From the NCBI GenBank assembly GCA_900550765.1, contig URTC01000060.1, positions 1 to 8,598 of the forward strand: a stretch of DNA of 8,598 nt, in the 5' to 3' direction. The notes under the pieces were generated by a model. That model was not told the DNA's origin. It did not search any database and saw only the letters and a list, made by a program, of their open reading frames with translations. A program made the position numbers and the translations under genes. This DNA comes from an uncultured Clostridia bacterium. GTDB taxonomy: Bacteria; Bacillota; Clostridia; Christensenellales; QALW01. Each line of letters starts with the position of its first letter. Position 1 is the first letter of the stretch. Positions 1-7,842 of the stretch are shown here, piece by piece.

Positions 1-2
1 TT

Positions 3-1169
3 TTAGATAAAGTTACCTATACTTATGTACGGAAACAGACGCTTACCGGCGGCGAACGCTTTATCACCCCCGAGCTTAAGGCTATGGAAGAAAAAATCTT
101 AGGCAGCGAGGAAAAAGCGATCCGCCTGGAATACGAAATTTTCTGCCAGGTACGGGAAGAGCTTTTAAAGGCGCTTCCGCGCTTAAAGCAAACGGCTTAC
201 GCTATTTCCACTGCCGATTGTCTCTGTGCGCTGGCCGCTGTGGCGGCGGAATTTTCCTATACCCGCCCCACAATACAGACCGACGGCGCTATCCGCATCA
301 CCCAAGGACGGCATCCGGTCATTGAAGCCATGATGAACGATTGCTCCTTTGTCCCCAACGATACGCTCTTGGACACGGAGGAAAACCGCTTTATGGTGAT
401 CACCGGCCCCAACATGGCGGGAAAAAGCACTTATATGCGCCAGGTAGCCTTAATTACGCTGATGGCGCACATCGGCAGTTTCGTGCCCGCGGCGCAAGCT
501 GAAATTTCCGTTTGCGACCGCATCTTTACCCGCGTAGGCGCCTCCGACGATTTAGCCGCGGGGCAGAGCACCTTTATGCTGGAGATGAACGAAGTAGCCG
601 GTATTTTAAAGAACGCTACGCGCGACAGCCTGATTATTTTAGACGAAATAGGCCGCGGTACCAGCACCTTCGACGGGCTTTCCATCGCCTGGGCTGTGAC
701 CGAATATATTGCCAAAAAGAAAAATATCGGCGCCAAAACGCTGTTTGCCACCCATTACCATGCGCTCAGCGAGCTGGAGGGCCGGCTGGACGGCATAAAA
801 AACTACTGCATTACCGTAAAGGAACACGGGGACGACGTAATCTTTCTGCGCAAAATTATGCGGGGCAGCGCAGATAAGAGCTTCGGCATTGCGGTGGCGC
901 ATTTAGCCGGCCTTCCCAAGCCGGTGCTGGAGCGCGCAAAAGAAATTTTAGCTACGCTGGAGGAAGCGGACATCAGCAAAAGCGGCGTAGTGCTGACCGG
1001 CGGCAAAGCAAAGCCCGCCAAGGCCGAGCAGACGCTGATGTTTGTAAGCAGTAACACACAGGACATTATCCAAAAACTCAAGGCAGTGGATATCAACACG
1101 CTTACGCCGATTTCGGCGCTGAATATCCTCTGTGAGCTTCGCGAGCAGGCAAAGAGGGAAAATGAATGA
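3..1169 (+). CDS. mutS: DNA mismatch repair protein MutS (5'-truncated)
   Basis: MutS recognises mismatched bases and uses ATP to recruit MutL. The reading frame is open from base 3, so the N-terminal mismatch-binding, connector and much of the lever domains (roughly 480 residues of a usual ~870) lie outside the window; the first ATG at 84 is internal. The first visible residues, RKQTL...ERFITPELK, match the clamp/lever region of the family. The ATPase follows: Walker A GPNMAGKST at about 405-431, the DDLAAGQSTF segment, Walker B LIILDEIGRG at about 630-659, and ATHYH after it. Near the C terminus QTLMF (1029-1043) fits the QxLxF-type beta-clamp binding motif known from MutS. The stop overlaps the mutL start by 4 bases (ATGA), implying coupled translation. 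Family assignment is certain; only the left end is missing. Confidence 0.97.
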   Translation, partial: LDKVTYTYVRKQTLTGGERFITPELKAMEEKILGSEEKAIRLEYEIFCQVREELLKALPRLKQTAYAISTADCLCALAAVAAEFSYTRPTIQTDGAIRITQGRHPVIEAMMNDCSFVPNDTLLDTEENRFMVITGPNMAGKSTYMRQVALITLMAHIGSFVPAAQAEISVCDRIFTRVGASDDLAAGQSTFMLEMNEVAGILKNATRDSLIILDEIGRGTSTFDGLSIAWAVTEYIAKKKNIGAKTLFATHYHALSELEGRLDGIKNYCITVKEHGDDVIFLRKIMRGSADKSFGIAVAHLAGLPKPVLERAKEILATLEEADISKSGVVLTGGKAKPAKAEQTLMFVSSNTQDIIQKLKAVDINTLTPISALNILCELREQAKRENE

Positions 1170-3097
1170 AAATAAAGTTGCTTGATGCTTCCGTAGCCAA
1201 TAAGATCGCCGCAGGCGAGGTAGTAGAAAGGCCGGCCTCCATTGTAAAGGAGCTGGTAGAAAACAGTATAGACGCCGGAGCCAGCAGCGTAACGGTGGAA
1301 ATCCGGGGCGGCGGAATCGAGCTGATACGCATTTCCGATAACGGCTGCGGCATGGCGGAGGACGATGTAAAGCAGGCGTTTCTGCGCCACGCCACCAGCA
1401 AAATCTCCCGCGCGGAGGATTTGAACGATATCAATACCTTAGGCTTCCGCGGCGAAGCGTTGGCCAGCATTGCTGCCGTTTCCCGTGTGCGCCTTGTAAC
1501 ACGAACCGCCGACGCGCAGGAGGGTACGGAAATTGAATTAGAGGGCGGAAAAATAGAAAAATTTTGTGCCGCCGGCTGTCCGGAGGGCACGGGCATATGG
1601 GTCAAAGAGCTGTTTTTCAATACCCCCGCCCGCCGAAAATTTTTAAAAAAGCCTTCCCAGGAGGCCTCTTATATCAGTGAGGCCATGTACCGGCTGGCAC
1701 TCTCTAACCCCGGAATATCCATGCGCTTTATCCATGAGGGAAAAACGGTTCTGCATACCCCCGGAGACGGCAATCTGCTTTCGGCGATCCGCGCAATCTA
1801 CGGCGCCGAGGTGTCGGGCAATATGATTCCGGTGGAGTATGAAGCAAATCACATTCATTTAACCGGCTACCTGGGCAACCGGGAGCTGCAAAAGAACAAC
1901 CGCAGCTGGCAGCTGCTGTTCGTAAACGGCCGCTGGATCAAAAATCAGCTGATTTCTCAGGCCGCGCAGGATGCTTACGCCGGAAGACTCAATATCGGCA
2001 AATTCCCGTTTTTTATTTTAAAAATGCAGCTTTCGGGAAATTTAGTGGATGTAAACGTGCACCCCAATAAGCAGGAGGTGCGCTTTGCCGACGGTCTGCC
2101 GGTGTATGAAACCGTTTATAAAGCCATCTATGACGCTCTGCGCGCCAATCAGGAGGTTCCGGCGCTGTTTCGGGAAAAACCGCCGCAGGCCCCGGGTGTA
2201 ACGGGGATCATAGAGGTAGACACCGTCGGTCAAAAAGCGCCCGTTTTTAAGGAGGGCTCCCCCGCAGAAACGGCGCAGTGCTCTATGCCGGCGCCGCCTT
2301 CCGGACTGCAGCCGGCGGACAAAGCCGTGCCTGAGAAAGAGCACACCGCTGTATTTGCGGCAGAGCCGGAGAAGCAGCGCGCTGCAGAACAGATCAAAAA
2401 GTTTGCCGAATTTATTGCCGACAGCGCACCGGAGGTGGCTGAAACCGGCTTCTCTCCGATATCCATGATGTCAAGGCATATCCCTGGGGCCGTGCAGCAG
2501 GAGATTGAAATCGAATATACGCCTCAATATAAGGTAACGGGCATTTTATTTGACACCTATATTATTTTAGAGGCCGGTGAGGATGCTTACATCATTGACC
2601 AGCATGCCGCGCACGAACGGCTGCTGTTTGAAAAATTCATGAAGCAGGCGCAGGAGAATGCGGCGGCAAGCCAACTAATGCTTGCACCGGCCGTTATTCA
2701 GGTTTCTCCCGCGGAGCAGGCCGTTTTAGAAGAGCTGCTGCCCCAACTGGCAAGCATCGGTTATGAGATTGAGGCGATCGGTCCCGGCGCCTTTGCCGTA
2801 AAGGCGGCGCCCGTGGCTTTAGGGCCGGTAGATCCGCAAAAATTTATTTCCGCTCTGCTGGATGAAAGCGCATCGCTGAGGCAGCTCAAGGGCGCGGAGC
2901 TCAAACGTTCCAGGCTGATTCAGCTCTCCTGCAAAAGCGCCGTCAAGGGCGGCGATAAGCTTTCGGCAGAGGATATCGAAAAACTGATGCAGCTGATCGT
3001 TCAGGAAAATATCCCGCTTTCCTGCCCCCACGGCCGGCCGATTTTAATTAAGCTTACAAAGCGCGAACTGGAAGTGCGCTTTAAACGAATCCAATGA
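1166..3097 (+). CDS. mutL: DNA mismatch repair protein MutL (endonuclease type)
   Basis: MutL couples MutS mismatch recognition to strand removal. At 643 residues it is a normal full length. The N-terminal GHKL ATPase shows ELVENSIDAGA (29-39), DNGCGM (58-63), TSKI (77-80), GFRGEALASI (93-102) and NTPARRKFL (152-160); VHPNKQEVRF (298-307) closes the transducer domain. A Pro/Ala-rich linker spans about 335-450. The C-terminal domain has DQHAAHE...E (478-489), SCK (588-590), CPHGRP (620-625) and FKRI (639-642), the metal-binding set of nicking MutL proteins. This fits a system without MutH-directed strand choice. QLMLAP (503-508) resembles the beta-clamp contact of Bacillus MutL (inference). 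The start at 1166 is preceded by AGAGGG at 1153-1158 and overlaps the mutS stop; an ATG at 1162 is in the wrong frame. Confidence 0.98.
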   Translation: MKIKLLDASVANKIAAGEVVERPASIVKELVENSIDAGASSVTVEIRGGGIELIRISDNGCGMAEDDVKQAFLRHATSKISRAEDLNDINTLGFRGEALASIAAVSRVRLVTRTADAQEGTEIELEGGKIEKFCAAGCPEGTGIWVKELFFNTPARRKFLKKPSQEASYISEAMYRLALSNPGISMRFIHEGKTVLHTPGDGNLLSAIRAIYGAEVSGNMIPVEYEANHIHLTGYLGNRELQKNNRSWQLLFVNGRWIKNQLISQAAQDAYAGRLNIGKFPFFILKMQLSGNLVDVNVHPNKQEVRFADGLPVYETVYKAIYDALRANQEVPALFREKPPQAPGVTGIIEVDTVGQKAPVFKEGSPAETAQCSMPAPPSGLQPADKAVPEKEHTAVFAAEPEKQRAAEQIKKFAEFIADSAPEVAETGFSPISMMSRHIPGAVQQEIEIEYTPQYKVTGILFDTYIILEAGEDAYIIDQHAAHERLLFEKFMKQAQENAAASQLMLAPAVIQVSPAEQAVLEELLPQLASIGYEIEAIGPGAFAVKAAPVALGPVDPQKFISALLDESASLRQLKGAELKRSRLIQLSCKSAVKGGDKLSAEDIEKLMQLIVQENIPLSCPHGRPILIKLTKRELEVRFKRIQ

Positions 3098-3966
3098 GTG
3101 TGCTCATCATTGCGGGACCTACGGCCTCAGGCAAAACACGGCTGGGCGCAGAGCTGGCCAAGCGGCTTGACGGCGAAGTCATCTCCTGCGATTCCATGCA
3201 GATATACCGGGATATCCCCATCTGCTCCGCCGCGCCTACAAGGGAGGAAATGCAGGGAATTCCCCATCATTTAATCGGCTTTTTACCCTTTAACGCTGCC
3301 TTTACCGTGGTGGATTACCGCGAGGCCGCGCGGAAGAAAGTCCGCGATATTCTCGCCCGGGGAAAGCAGCCGATTTTCGTCGGCGGGACGGGACTGTATG
3401 TTCATTCTTTGATATATGAACCGGATTTTGCCGGCGGTTTTGATGAAACCCTGCGCCGCAGCCTGGACGCGCTGCCGAACGAAGAGCTGTACGCACGCCT
3501 GCAAAAAGCGGATAAAGATACAAAGATTTCACCCGGCGACCGCAAGCGGATGCTCCGCGCGCTGGAGGTTTATATGTTGACCGGCAAAACCCCGCAGCAG
3601 GGCTCTTCCTGGCGAAAAAAAAGCACGGAATTTGACTATAAGCTATTCTGCATTTCGCCCCCCCGCGAGGTGCTCTATGAAAGGATCAATTGCCGCGTGG
3701 AGGAAATGCTTGCCGCAGGGATGGAAGAGGAAATCCGGCGCCTGCACCAGCTGGGCATAAATGAAACGCACCAGTGCTACAAGGCCATCGGGTGCCGGCA
3801 GCTGATCGAATATTTTGAAGGGAAAATCACACGCGAGCAGGCCGTGGAAAAAATCAAAACCGAAAGCCGCCGGTACGCTAAGCGGCAGCTGACCTGGATG
3901 CGCGGTGAAGAAGCCATATGGCTGGAGGGAAAAAATCCCCTTGAAAAAATACTGGAGGAGCTATGA
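3094..3966 (+). CDS. miaA: tRNA dimethylallyltransferase MiaA
   Basis: MiaA transfers a dimethylallyl group from DMAPP to N6 of adenosine 37 in tRNAs that read UNN codons, the first step to ms2i6A. The 290-residue protein is slightly shorter than the usual ~300-315. Visible motifs are the P-loop GPTASGKT (8-15), DSMQIYR (33-38 region, including the conserved Asp), PHHLIG (57-62), the VGGTGLY loop (96-102), DRKRMLRALEVY (149-160) and a C-terminal RRYAKRQLTWMR (259-270). Two usually conserved spots differ: the family IGTAKPT is ICSAAPT (43-49), and IGYR(Q/E) is IGCRQ (232-236). The start overlaps the mutL stop by ATGA with no clear Shine-Dalgarno, so translation probably depends on ribosomes finishing mutL. 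The 3' end overlaps the next gene in the same way. The core motifs make the family call firm. Confidence 0.96.
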   Translation: MSVLIIAGPTASGKTRLGAELAKRLDGEVISCDSMQIYRDIPICSAAPTREEMQGIPHHLIGFLPFNAAFTVVDYREAARKKVRDILARGKQPIFVGGTGLYVHSLIYEPDFAGGFDETLRRSLDALPNEELYARLQKADKDTKISPGDRKRMLRALEVYMLTGKTPQQGSSWRKKSTEFDYKLFCISPPREVLYERINCRVEEMLAAGMEEEIRRLHQLGINETHQCYKAIGCRQLIEYFEGKITREQAVEKIKTESRRYAKRQLTWMRGEEAIWLEGKNPLEKILEEL

Positions 3967-5228
3967 ACGAGATACTGGCCGAAGAATACGGCGTTTCCGC
4001 GCCGCTTTTAAAAAAGGCGGCGGAGATGGAAGAAAAATGCGCCGAGGTTTTTAAGCAAATTGATAAAGTAAAAGAATACAACCAGCTGCGGGTGCTGCAC
4101 GCGTTTATGGAGGAGCGGGTTTCGCCCTCCCACTTTGCCCCCAGCTACGGCTACGGCTATGACGACGCCGGAAGGGAAAAGCTGGAGCAGCTGTTCGCCC
4201 GCATTTTTAGGGCCGAGGCGGCGCTGGTGCGGCCGCATATTGCCTCCGGCACCCATGCGCTGGCCATCGCCCTGCAGGGCATTGTGCGAAAAGGCGACCG
4301 CGTGGTTTCCGCCTCCGGCGCGCCGTACGATACGTTAGAGGGCATTATCGGCCATAAAACGCCCGCAGAGGGTTCCCTGTGCGAGAAGGGTGCGCATTAT
4401 GAAGAACTGCCGCTGAAGGCAGACGGCACAATGGACTTTGACGCGCTTCCCGCCTTTGCGCGCGGCGCGGCGGTCGTCATGCTGCAGCGCTCCCGCGGAT
4501 ATCAGGATAGACCCAGCCTTACGATATCCGATCTCCGCCGGGCGGCACAGATCATCAAAAAAGCAGATCCCTCGGCCATTATTTTTGTGGATAACTGCTA
4601 CGGCGAATTTGTGGAGGACTGCGAGCCGTTAGAGGCCGGCGCCGATATCATGGTCGGCTCCTTAATTAAAAACGCCGGCGGCGGCCTGGCGCCGACGGGG
4701 GCGTATATTGCCGGACGGGCGGATTTAATCGAGCGCGTCTCCTATCGGCTGACGGCCCCGGGCATCGGCAGCGAGGTAGGCAGCTACGCGGCAGGCTATC
4801 TGCCCTTTTACCAAGGCTTGTTTTTAGCGCCGCAAACGGTTTCGGAAGCATTAAAAGGCGCGGTTTTTACCTCCGCCATGTTAGAGGAATACGGCTATAC
4901 CCCCTCACCAAAATGGAATGAAGCGCGGGGCTGTATCATACAATCGGTGCAATTAGGCAGCGCCGAAAAGGTCATTGCGCTCTGCCGGCAGATTCAAAAG
5001 GTCTCTCCGGTGGATTCCTATGTAACGCCGGAGCCCTGGGCTATGCCGGGATACAGCGACGAAGTGATCATGGCCGCGGGTACGTTTATTCAGGGAGCAT
5101 CCATTGAGCTCAGCGGCGACGCGCCCATCCGCGAGCCCTATATGTTTTATATGCAGGGCGGTATCGTCTATTCCCAGGTAAAGGCGGCGGTGCTGTGCGC
5201 CCTTGAAAAAATGAACGGAGGTAACTAA
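3963..5228 (+). CDS. PLP-dependent methionine gamma-lyase-like / 'aluminium resistance' family protein
   Basis: This is a fold-type I PLP enzyme of the family often labelled 'aluminium resistance protein' or 'methionine gamma-lyase family protein' (YnbB-like in Bacillus), which sits next to miaA in many Bacillota. At 421 residues it is full length. The cofactor region is clear: RPHIASGTHAL (90-100) for phosphate and ring contacts, the invariant Asp in IIFVDNCYGEF (206-216), and SLIKNAGGGLAP (233-244) with Lys236 as the likely Schiff-base lysine. TAPGIGSEVG (264-273) and the C-terminal EPYMFYMQGG (391-400) are also typical of the family. The true substrate is not established by sequence; the name implies C-S lyase activity, and resistance to aluminium should not be assumed. 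GGAGG at 3954-3958 serves the start, which overlaps the miaA stop by 4 bases. Confidence 0.93.
   Translation: MNEILAEEYGVSAPLLKKAAEMEEKCAEVFKQIDKVKEYNQLRVLHAFMEERVSPSHFAPSYGYGYDDAGREKLEQLFARIFRAEAALVRPHIASGTHALAIALQGIVRKGDRVVSASGAPYDTLEGIIGHKTPAEGSLCEKGAHYEELPLKADGTMDFDALPAFARGAAVVMLQRSRGYQDRPSLTISDLRRAAQIIKKADPSAIIFVDNCYGEFVEDCEPLEAGADIMVGSLIKNAGGGLAPTGAYIAGRADLIERVSYRLTAPGIGSEVGSYAAGYLPFYQGLFLAPQTVSEALKGAVFTSAMLEEYGYTPSPKWNEARGCIIQSVQLGSAEKVIALCRQIQKVSPVDSYVTPEPWAMPGYSDEVIMAAGTFIQGASIELSGDAPIREPYMFYMQGGIVYSQVKAAVLCALEKMNGGN
5217..5221 (+). promoter_or_regulatory. Shine-Dalgarno site for the DUF1015 gene
   Basis: A consensus GGAGG lies inside the last codons of the PLP-enzyme gene, 8 bases before ATG 5230. 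It fixes that start and shows that the DUF1015 gene is read from the same transcript, with its own strong ribosome entry rather than by stop/start overlap alone. Confidence 0.8.
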
Positions 5229-5229
5229 A

Positions 5230-6447
5230 ATGGAACGACTTGGCGTAAAGCCGTGCGATATCCTGATTCCCGCGCCGGGTACCGATTTATACGCTTATTC
5301 GGTGGTGGCGTGCGACCAGTTTACCAGTGATGCAGCCTATTGGCAGAAGGTTGAACACATCGTGGGCGAAAAGCCCTCCACGCTGCGAATGACCTTTCCG
5401 GAAATTTATTTAAAAAAGGATAACCGCAAACGTACGGAAGAAATTAATCAAGCGATGTGCCGGTATCTGGCTTCTAATCTATTCCGAGAGTTTCCTGACG
5501 CTGTCTTTTATATAGAGCGAACGCTTTCCTTCGGCGGAGTACGCAGGGGGATTGTGTTAGCGGCGGATTTGGAGGAATATGCGTATTCGCCCGATTCTCA
5601 TTCCCTGATCCGCGCAACCGAGGGAACCATTGAGGACCGCCTTCCGCCCCGGGTGCTGATCCGGAAAGACGCGCCGATCGAACTGCCCCATATCATGCTG
5701 CTGATCGACGATAAAAAGCATGAAATCATCGCGCCGCTGGCTGAAATGGAAAAAACGCCGGTATACCAACCCGAGCTGATGCTCGGCGGCGGCAGCATCA
5801 AGGGCTGGTGCTTAGGGGAAGAAGCAAAGGCGCACGTACTGCGCAGCCTGCCGCTGGCCGATTGCGGAACAGGCGAAAATATCATCCGCTTTGCCGTAGG
5901 CGACGGCAATCATTCCCTGGCTACGGCCAAAAAATGCTGGGAGGAGCTGAAAAAGACCTTAACGCCCCAGCAGCAAAAGGACCACCCCGCCCGGTACGCG
6001 CTGTGTGAAATTGTAAACCTGCATGAGGAATCCATGCTATTTGAGCCGATTCACCGCGTGCTGTTCCAAGTGGATATGGCCGATTTTCTAAAAGCCTTAA
6101 AGGGCATTGAGGGAAATTCCGGCCAAACCTGCATGGTGCTGACGGATTCCAGTGAGCAGGCCGTATGCCTAAAGCCCTCCCATACGCTTACGGTGGGCAC
6201 GCTGCAGCGGTTTTTGGATGAATATCTTCAGGCGCACCCCGGCGTGCGCATCGATTACGTACACGAGGCCGAGCAGGTGAAAAAGCTGGCCAAGGAAGCA
6301 AATACCGTGGGCATCCTGCTGCCGGCCATTCAAAAGGAAACGCTCTTTCCGGCCGTGCAGGAGAACGGGCCGCTGCCGCGTAAGACGTTTTCCATGGGTA
6401 TGGGGCAGGATAAGCGGTATTATTTAGAAGCAAGAAAAATCAGATAG
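5230..6447 (+). CDS. DUF1015 family protein
   Basis: This is a 405-residue soluble protein of the DUF1015 family; no signal peptide or membrane segment is visible. Family hallmarks are an N-terminal IPAPGTDLYAYSVVACDQF (13-31), a conserved central block IRATEGTIEDRLPPR (127-141), ELPHIMLLIDD (151-161), and the signature VGDGNHSLATAK (223-234), which resembles the DGHHR-type motif of other members. The biochemical role is unknown. In other clostridia, from memory, relatives are found beside serine-pathway genes (serA/serC), so a link to amino-acid metabolism is plausible but only inferred. Here it lies between a PLP enzyme and aspartate kinase, which agrees loosely with that idea. It starts one base after the upstream stop behind a strong GGAGG and ends 12 bases before the next ATG. 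Length and motif order look intact. Confidence 0.9.
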   Translation: MERLGVKPCDILIPAPGTDLYAYSVVACDQFTSDAAYWQKVEHIVGEKPSTLRMTFPEIYLKKDNRKRTEEINQAMCRYLASNLFREFPDAVFYIERTLSFGGVRRGIVLAADLEEYAYSPDSHSLIRATEGTIEDRLPPRVLIRKDAPIELPHIMLLIDDKKHEIIAPLAEMEKTPVYQPELMLGGGSIKGWCLGEEAKAHVLRSLPLADCGTGENIIRFAVGDGNHSLATAKKCWEELKKTLTPQQQKDHPARYALCEIVNLHEESMLFEPIHRVLFQVDMADFLKALKGIEGNSGQTCMVLTDSSEQAVCLKPSHTLTVGTLQRFLDEYLQAHPGVRIDYVHEAEQVKKLAKEANTVGILLPAIQKETLFPAVQENGPLPRKTFSMGMGQDKRYYLEARKIR

Positions 6448-6459
6448 GGGAAGAAAGAC

Positions 6460-7779
6460 ATGATCAAAGTAACAAAATTCGGCGGCAGCTCCCTCGCGAG
6501 CGCAGAGCAGTTTAAGAAGGTCGGAGACATCATCCGCGCAGATGAGGGAAGAAGATACGTGGTACCTTCCGCTCCTGGAAAACGAAATTCTGCTGATACG
6601 AAAGTAACCGATATGCTGTATGACTGCTATCGCACTGCAGTTGCCGGAAGAGATTTCAAGAAGAAACTGCAGAACATCAAAGCGAGATATCAGGAGATCA
6701 TCGACGGTCTGAACCTCAGCCTGGATCTTTCCCCGGAATTTGAAAAAATCGCAGAAAACTTTGCCGCAGCAGCCGGAGAGGACTACGCCGCATCCCGCGG
6801 AGAGTACCTGAACGGTATCGTGATGGCAAATTATCTGGGATATACGTATATTGATTCTGCAGAAGTGATCTGCTTCGACGAGAACGGAAACTTCCTTGCA
6901 GACAAGACTGACGAAGTGCTCTCCGAGCGTTTAAAAGATCTGGATAACGCAGTCGTTCCTGGATTCTACGGTGCAAAACCGGACGGAAGCGTAAAAACCT
7001 TCTCCCGCGGCGGATCCGATATCACTGGTTCCATCGTGGCAAAGGCCGTACACGCTGACATCTACGAGAACTGGACCGATGTTTCCGGTTTCCTGGTAAC
7101 CGCTCCGCGTATCGTCAAGGATCCGGAAGTCATTTCCACCATTACCTACCGTGAGCTGCGTGAGCTTTCCTACATGGGAGCTACCGTCCTTCATGAGGAC
7201 TCCATCTTCCCACTCCGTCAGGAGGGAATCCCGATCCACGTGCTGAACACCAACGCACCGCAGGATCCGGGAACCATGATAGTGGAGGACACCTGCAGCA
7301 AGCCGAAATTCACCATCACCGGTATCGCCGGAAAGAAAGGCTTTGCATCCATCACGGTTGAGAAGAGCATGATGAATACCGAGATCGGCTTTGGCAGAAA
7401 AGTGCTCGGTGTTTTTGAGGACAACAATCTTTCCTTCGAACATATGCCGTCCGGCATCGATACCATGACGGTATTTGTTCATCAGAGTGAGTTTGCAGCA
7501 AAAGAACAGCAGGTTATCGCAGGATTGCATCGTGCGGTACAGCCGGATTCCATCGACCTTGAGTCCGATCTGGCGCTGATCGCTGTTGTGGGCCGCGGCA
7601 TGAGAAGAACGAGAGGCACTGCCGGAAGAATCTTCTCCGCACTGGCACACGCACACGTCAACGTTAAGATGATCGACCAGGGTTCCAGTGAGCTTAACAT
7701 CATCATCGGCGTGGAGAACCGCGATTTTGAGACGGCAATCAAAGCAATCTATGATATCTTTGTAGTAGCACAGATCTAA
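6460..7779 (+). CDS. Aspartate kinase (monofunctional, two ACT domains)
   Basis: It phosphorylates L-aspartate to 4-aspartyl phosphate, the entry to lysine, threonine, methionine and diaminopimelate synthesis. The amino-acid kinase domain occupies about residues 1-275: KFGGSS (6-11) near the N terminus, VVPSAPGKR (34-42), FSRGGSDITGS (181-191), NWTDVSGFLVTAPRIV (204-219), and the MGATVLHEDSI region (239-249). Two ACT domains follow: FTITGIAGKKGFASITV (284-300) opens the first, and LALIAVVGRGM (371-381) through MIDQGSSELNIII (404-416) marks the second, the usual site of feedback control. Length (439) fits the LysC / YclM-like class, and no homoserine dehydrogenase is fused. Which amino acid inhibits it cannot be told. 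No lysine riboswitch or T-box fits the 12-base gap upstream; AGGGGAAG serves as ribosome site. Codon style differs from the five genes to the left. Confidence 0.96.
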   Translation: MIKVTKFGGSSLASAEQFKKVGDIIRADEGRRYVVPSAPGKRNSADTKVTDMLYDCYRTAVAGRDFKKKLQNIKARYQEIIDGLNLSLDLSPEFEKIAENFAAAAGEDYAASRGEYLNGIVMANYLGYTYIDSAEVICFDENGNFLADKTDEVLSERLKDLDNAVVPGFYGAKPDGSVKTFSRGGSDITGSIVAKAVHADIYENWTDVSGFLVTAPRIVKDPEVISTITYRELRELSYMGATVLHEDSIFPLRQEGIPIHVLNTNAPQDPGTMIVEDTCSKPKFTITGIAGKKGFASITVEKSMMNTEIGFGRKVLGVFEDNNLSFEHMPSGIDTMTVFVHQSEFAAKEQQVIAGLHRAVQPDSIDLESDLALIAVVGRGMRRTRGTAGRIFSALAHAHVNVKMIDQGSSELNIIIGVENRDFETAIKAIYDIFVVAQI

Positions 7780-7790
7780 AATGAATCTAT

Positions 7791-7835
7791 AAAAAATCTC
7801 TGTCAGGAGTCTGAACTTCCGACAGAGATTTTTTT
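7791..7835. terminator. Strong rho-independent terminator, symmetrical
   Basis: A 14-base perfect arm (7791-7804) pairs with 7821-7834. A bulged A at 7805 allows three further pairs and a G-T wobble toward the loop. The arm begins with six A and ends with seven T, so the RNA ends in a U-run on either strand. It starts 11 bases after the aspartate kinase stop. On the - strand it begins 8 bases after the stop of the membrane-protein remnant (7843-7845), so it probably served as a shared terminator for two convergent genes. Confidence 0.93.
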
Positions 7836-7842
7836 ATGGTTT

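Noticed and set aside
1162..1185. ATG at 1162 just before the mutL start
   Set aside because: It is in another frame and stops after a few codons; the conserved MutL N terminus (KIKLLD...IAAGEVVERP) requires the ATG at 1166.
803..1620. Two overlapping - strand open frames across the mutS-mutL junction (195 and 172 codons)
   Set aside because: Both are antisense to intact MutS/MutL motifs, have no ribosome site of note and no family resemblance; G+C-rich codons on the other strand explain them.
6448..6459. Possible riboswitch or T-box ahead of aspartate kinase
   Set aside because: The gap is only 12 bases and upstream sequence is DUF1015 coding; there is no room for a leader structure.
6931..7656. 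Long - strand open frame (241 codons) inside aspartate kinase
   Set aside because: It lies wholly antisense to a clearly real gene, shows no recognisable motif and has an ordinary shadow composition with many Cys/His/Arg.
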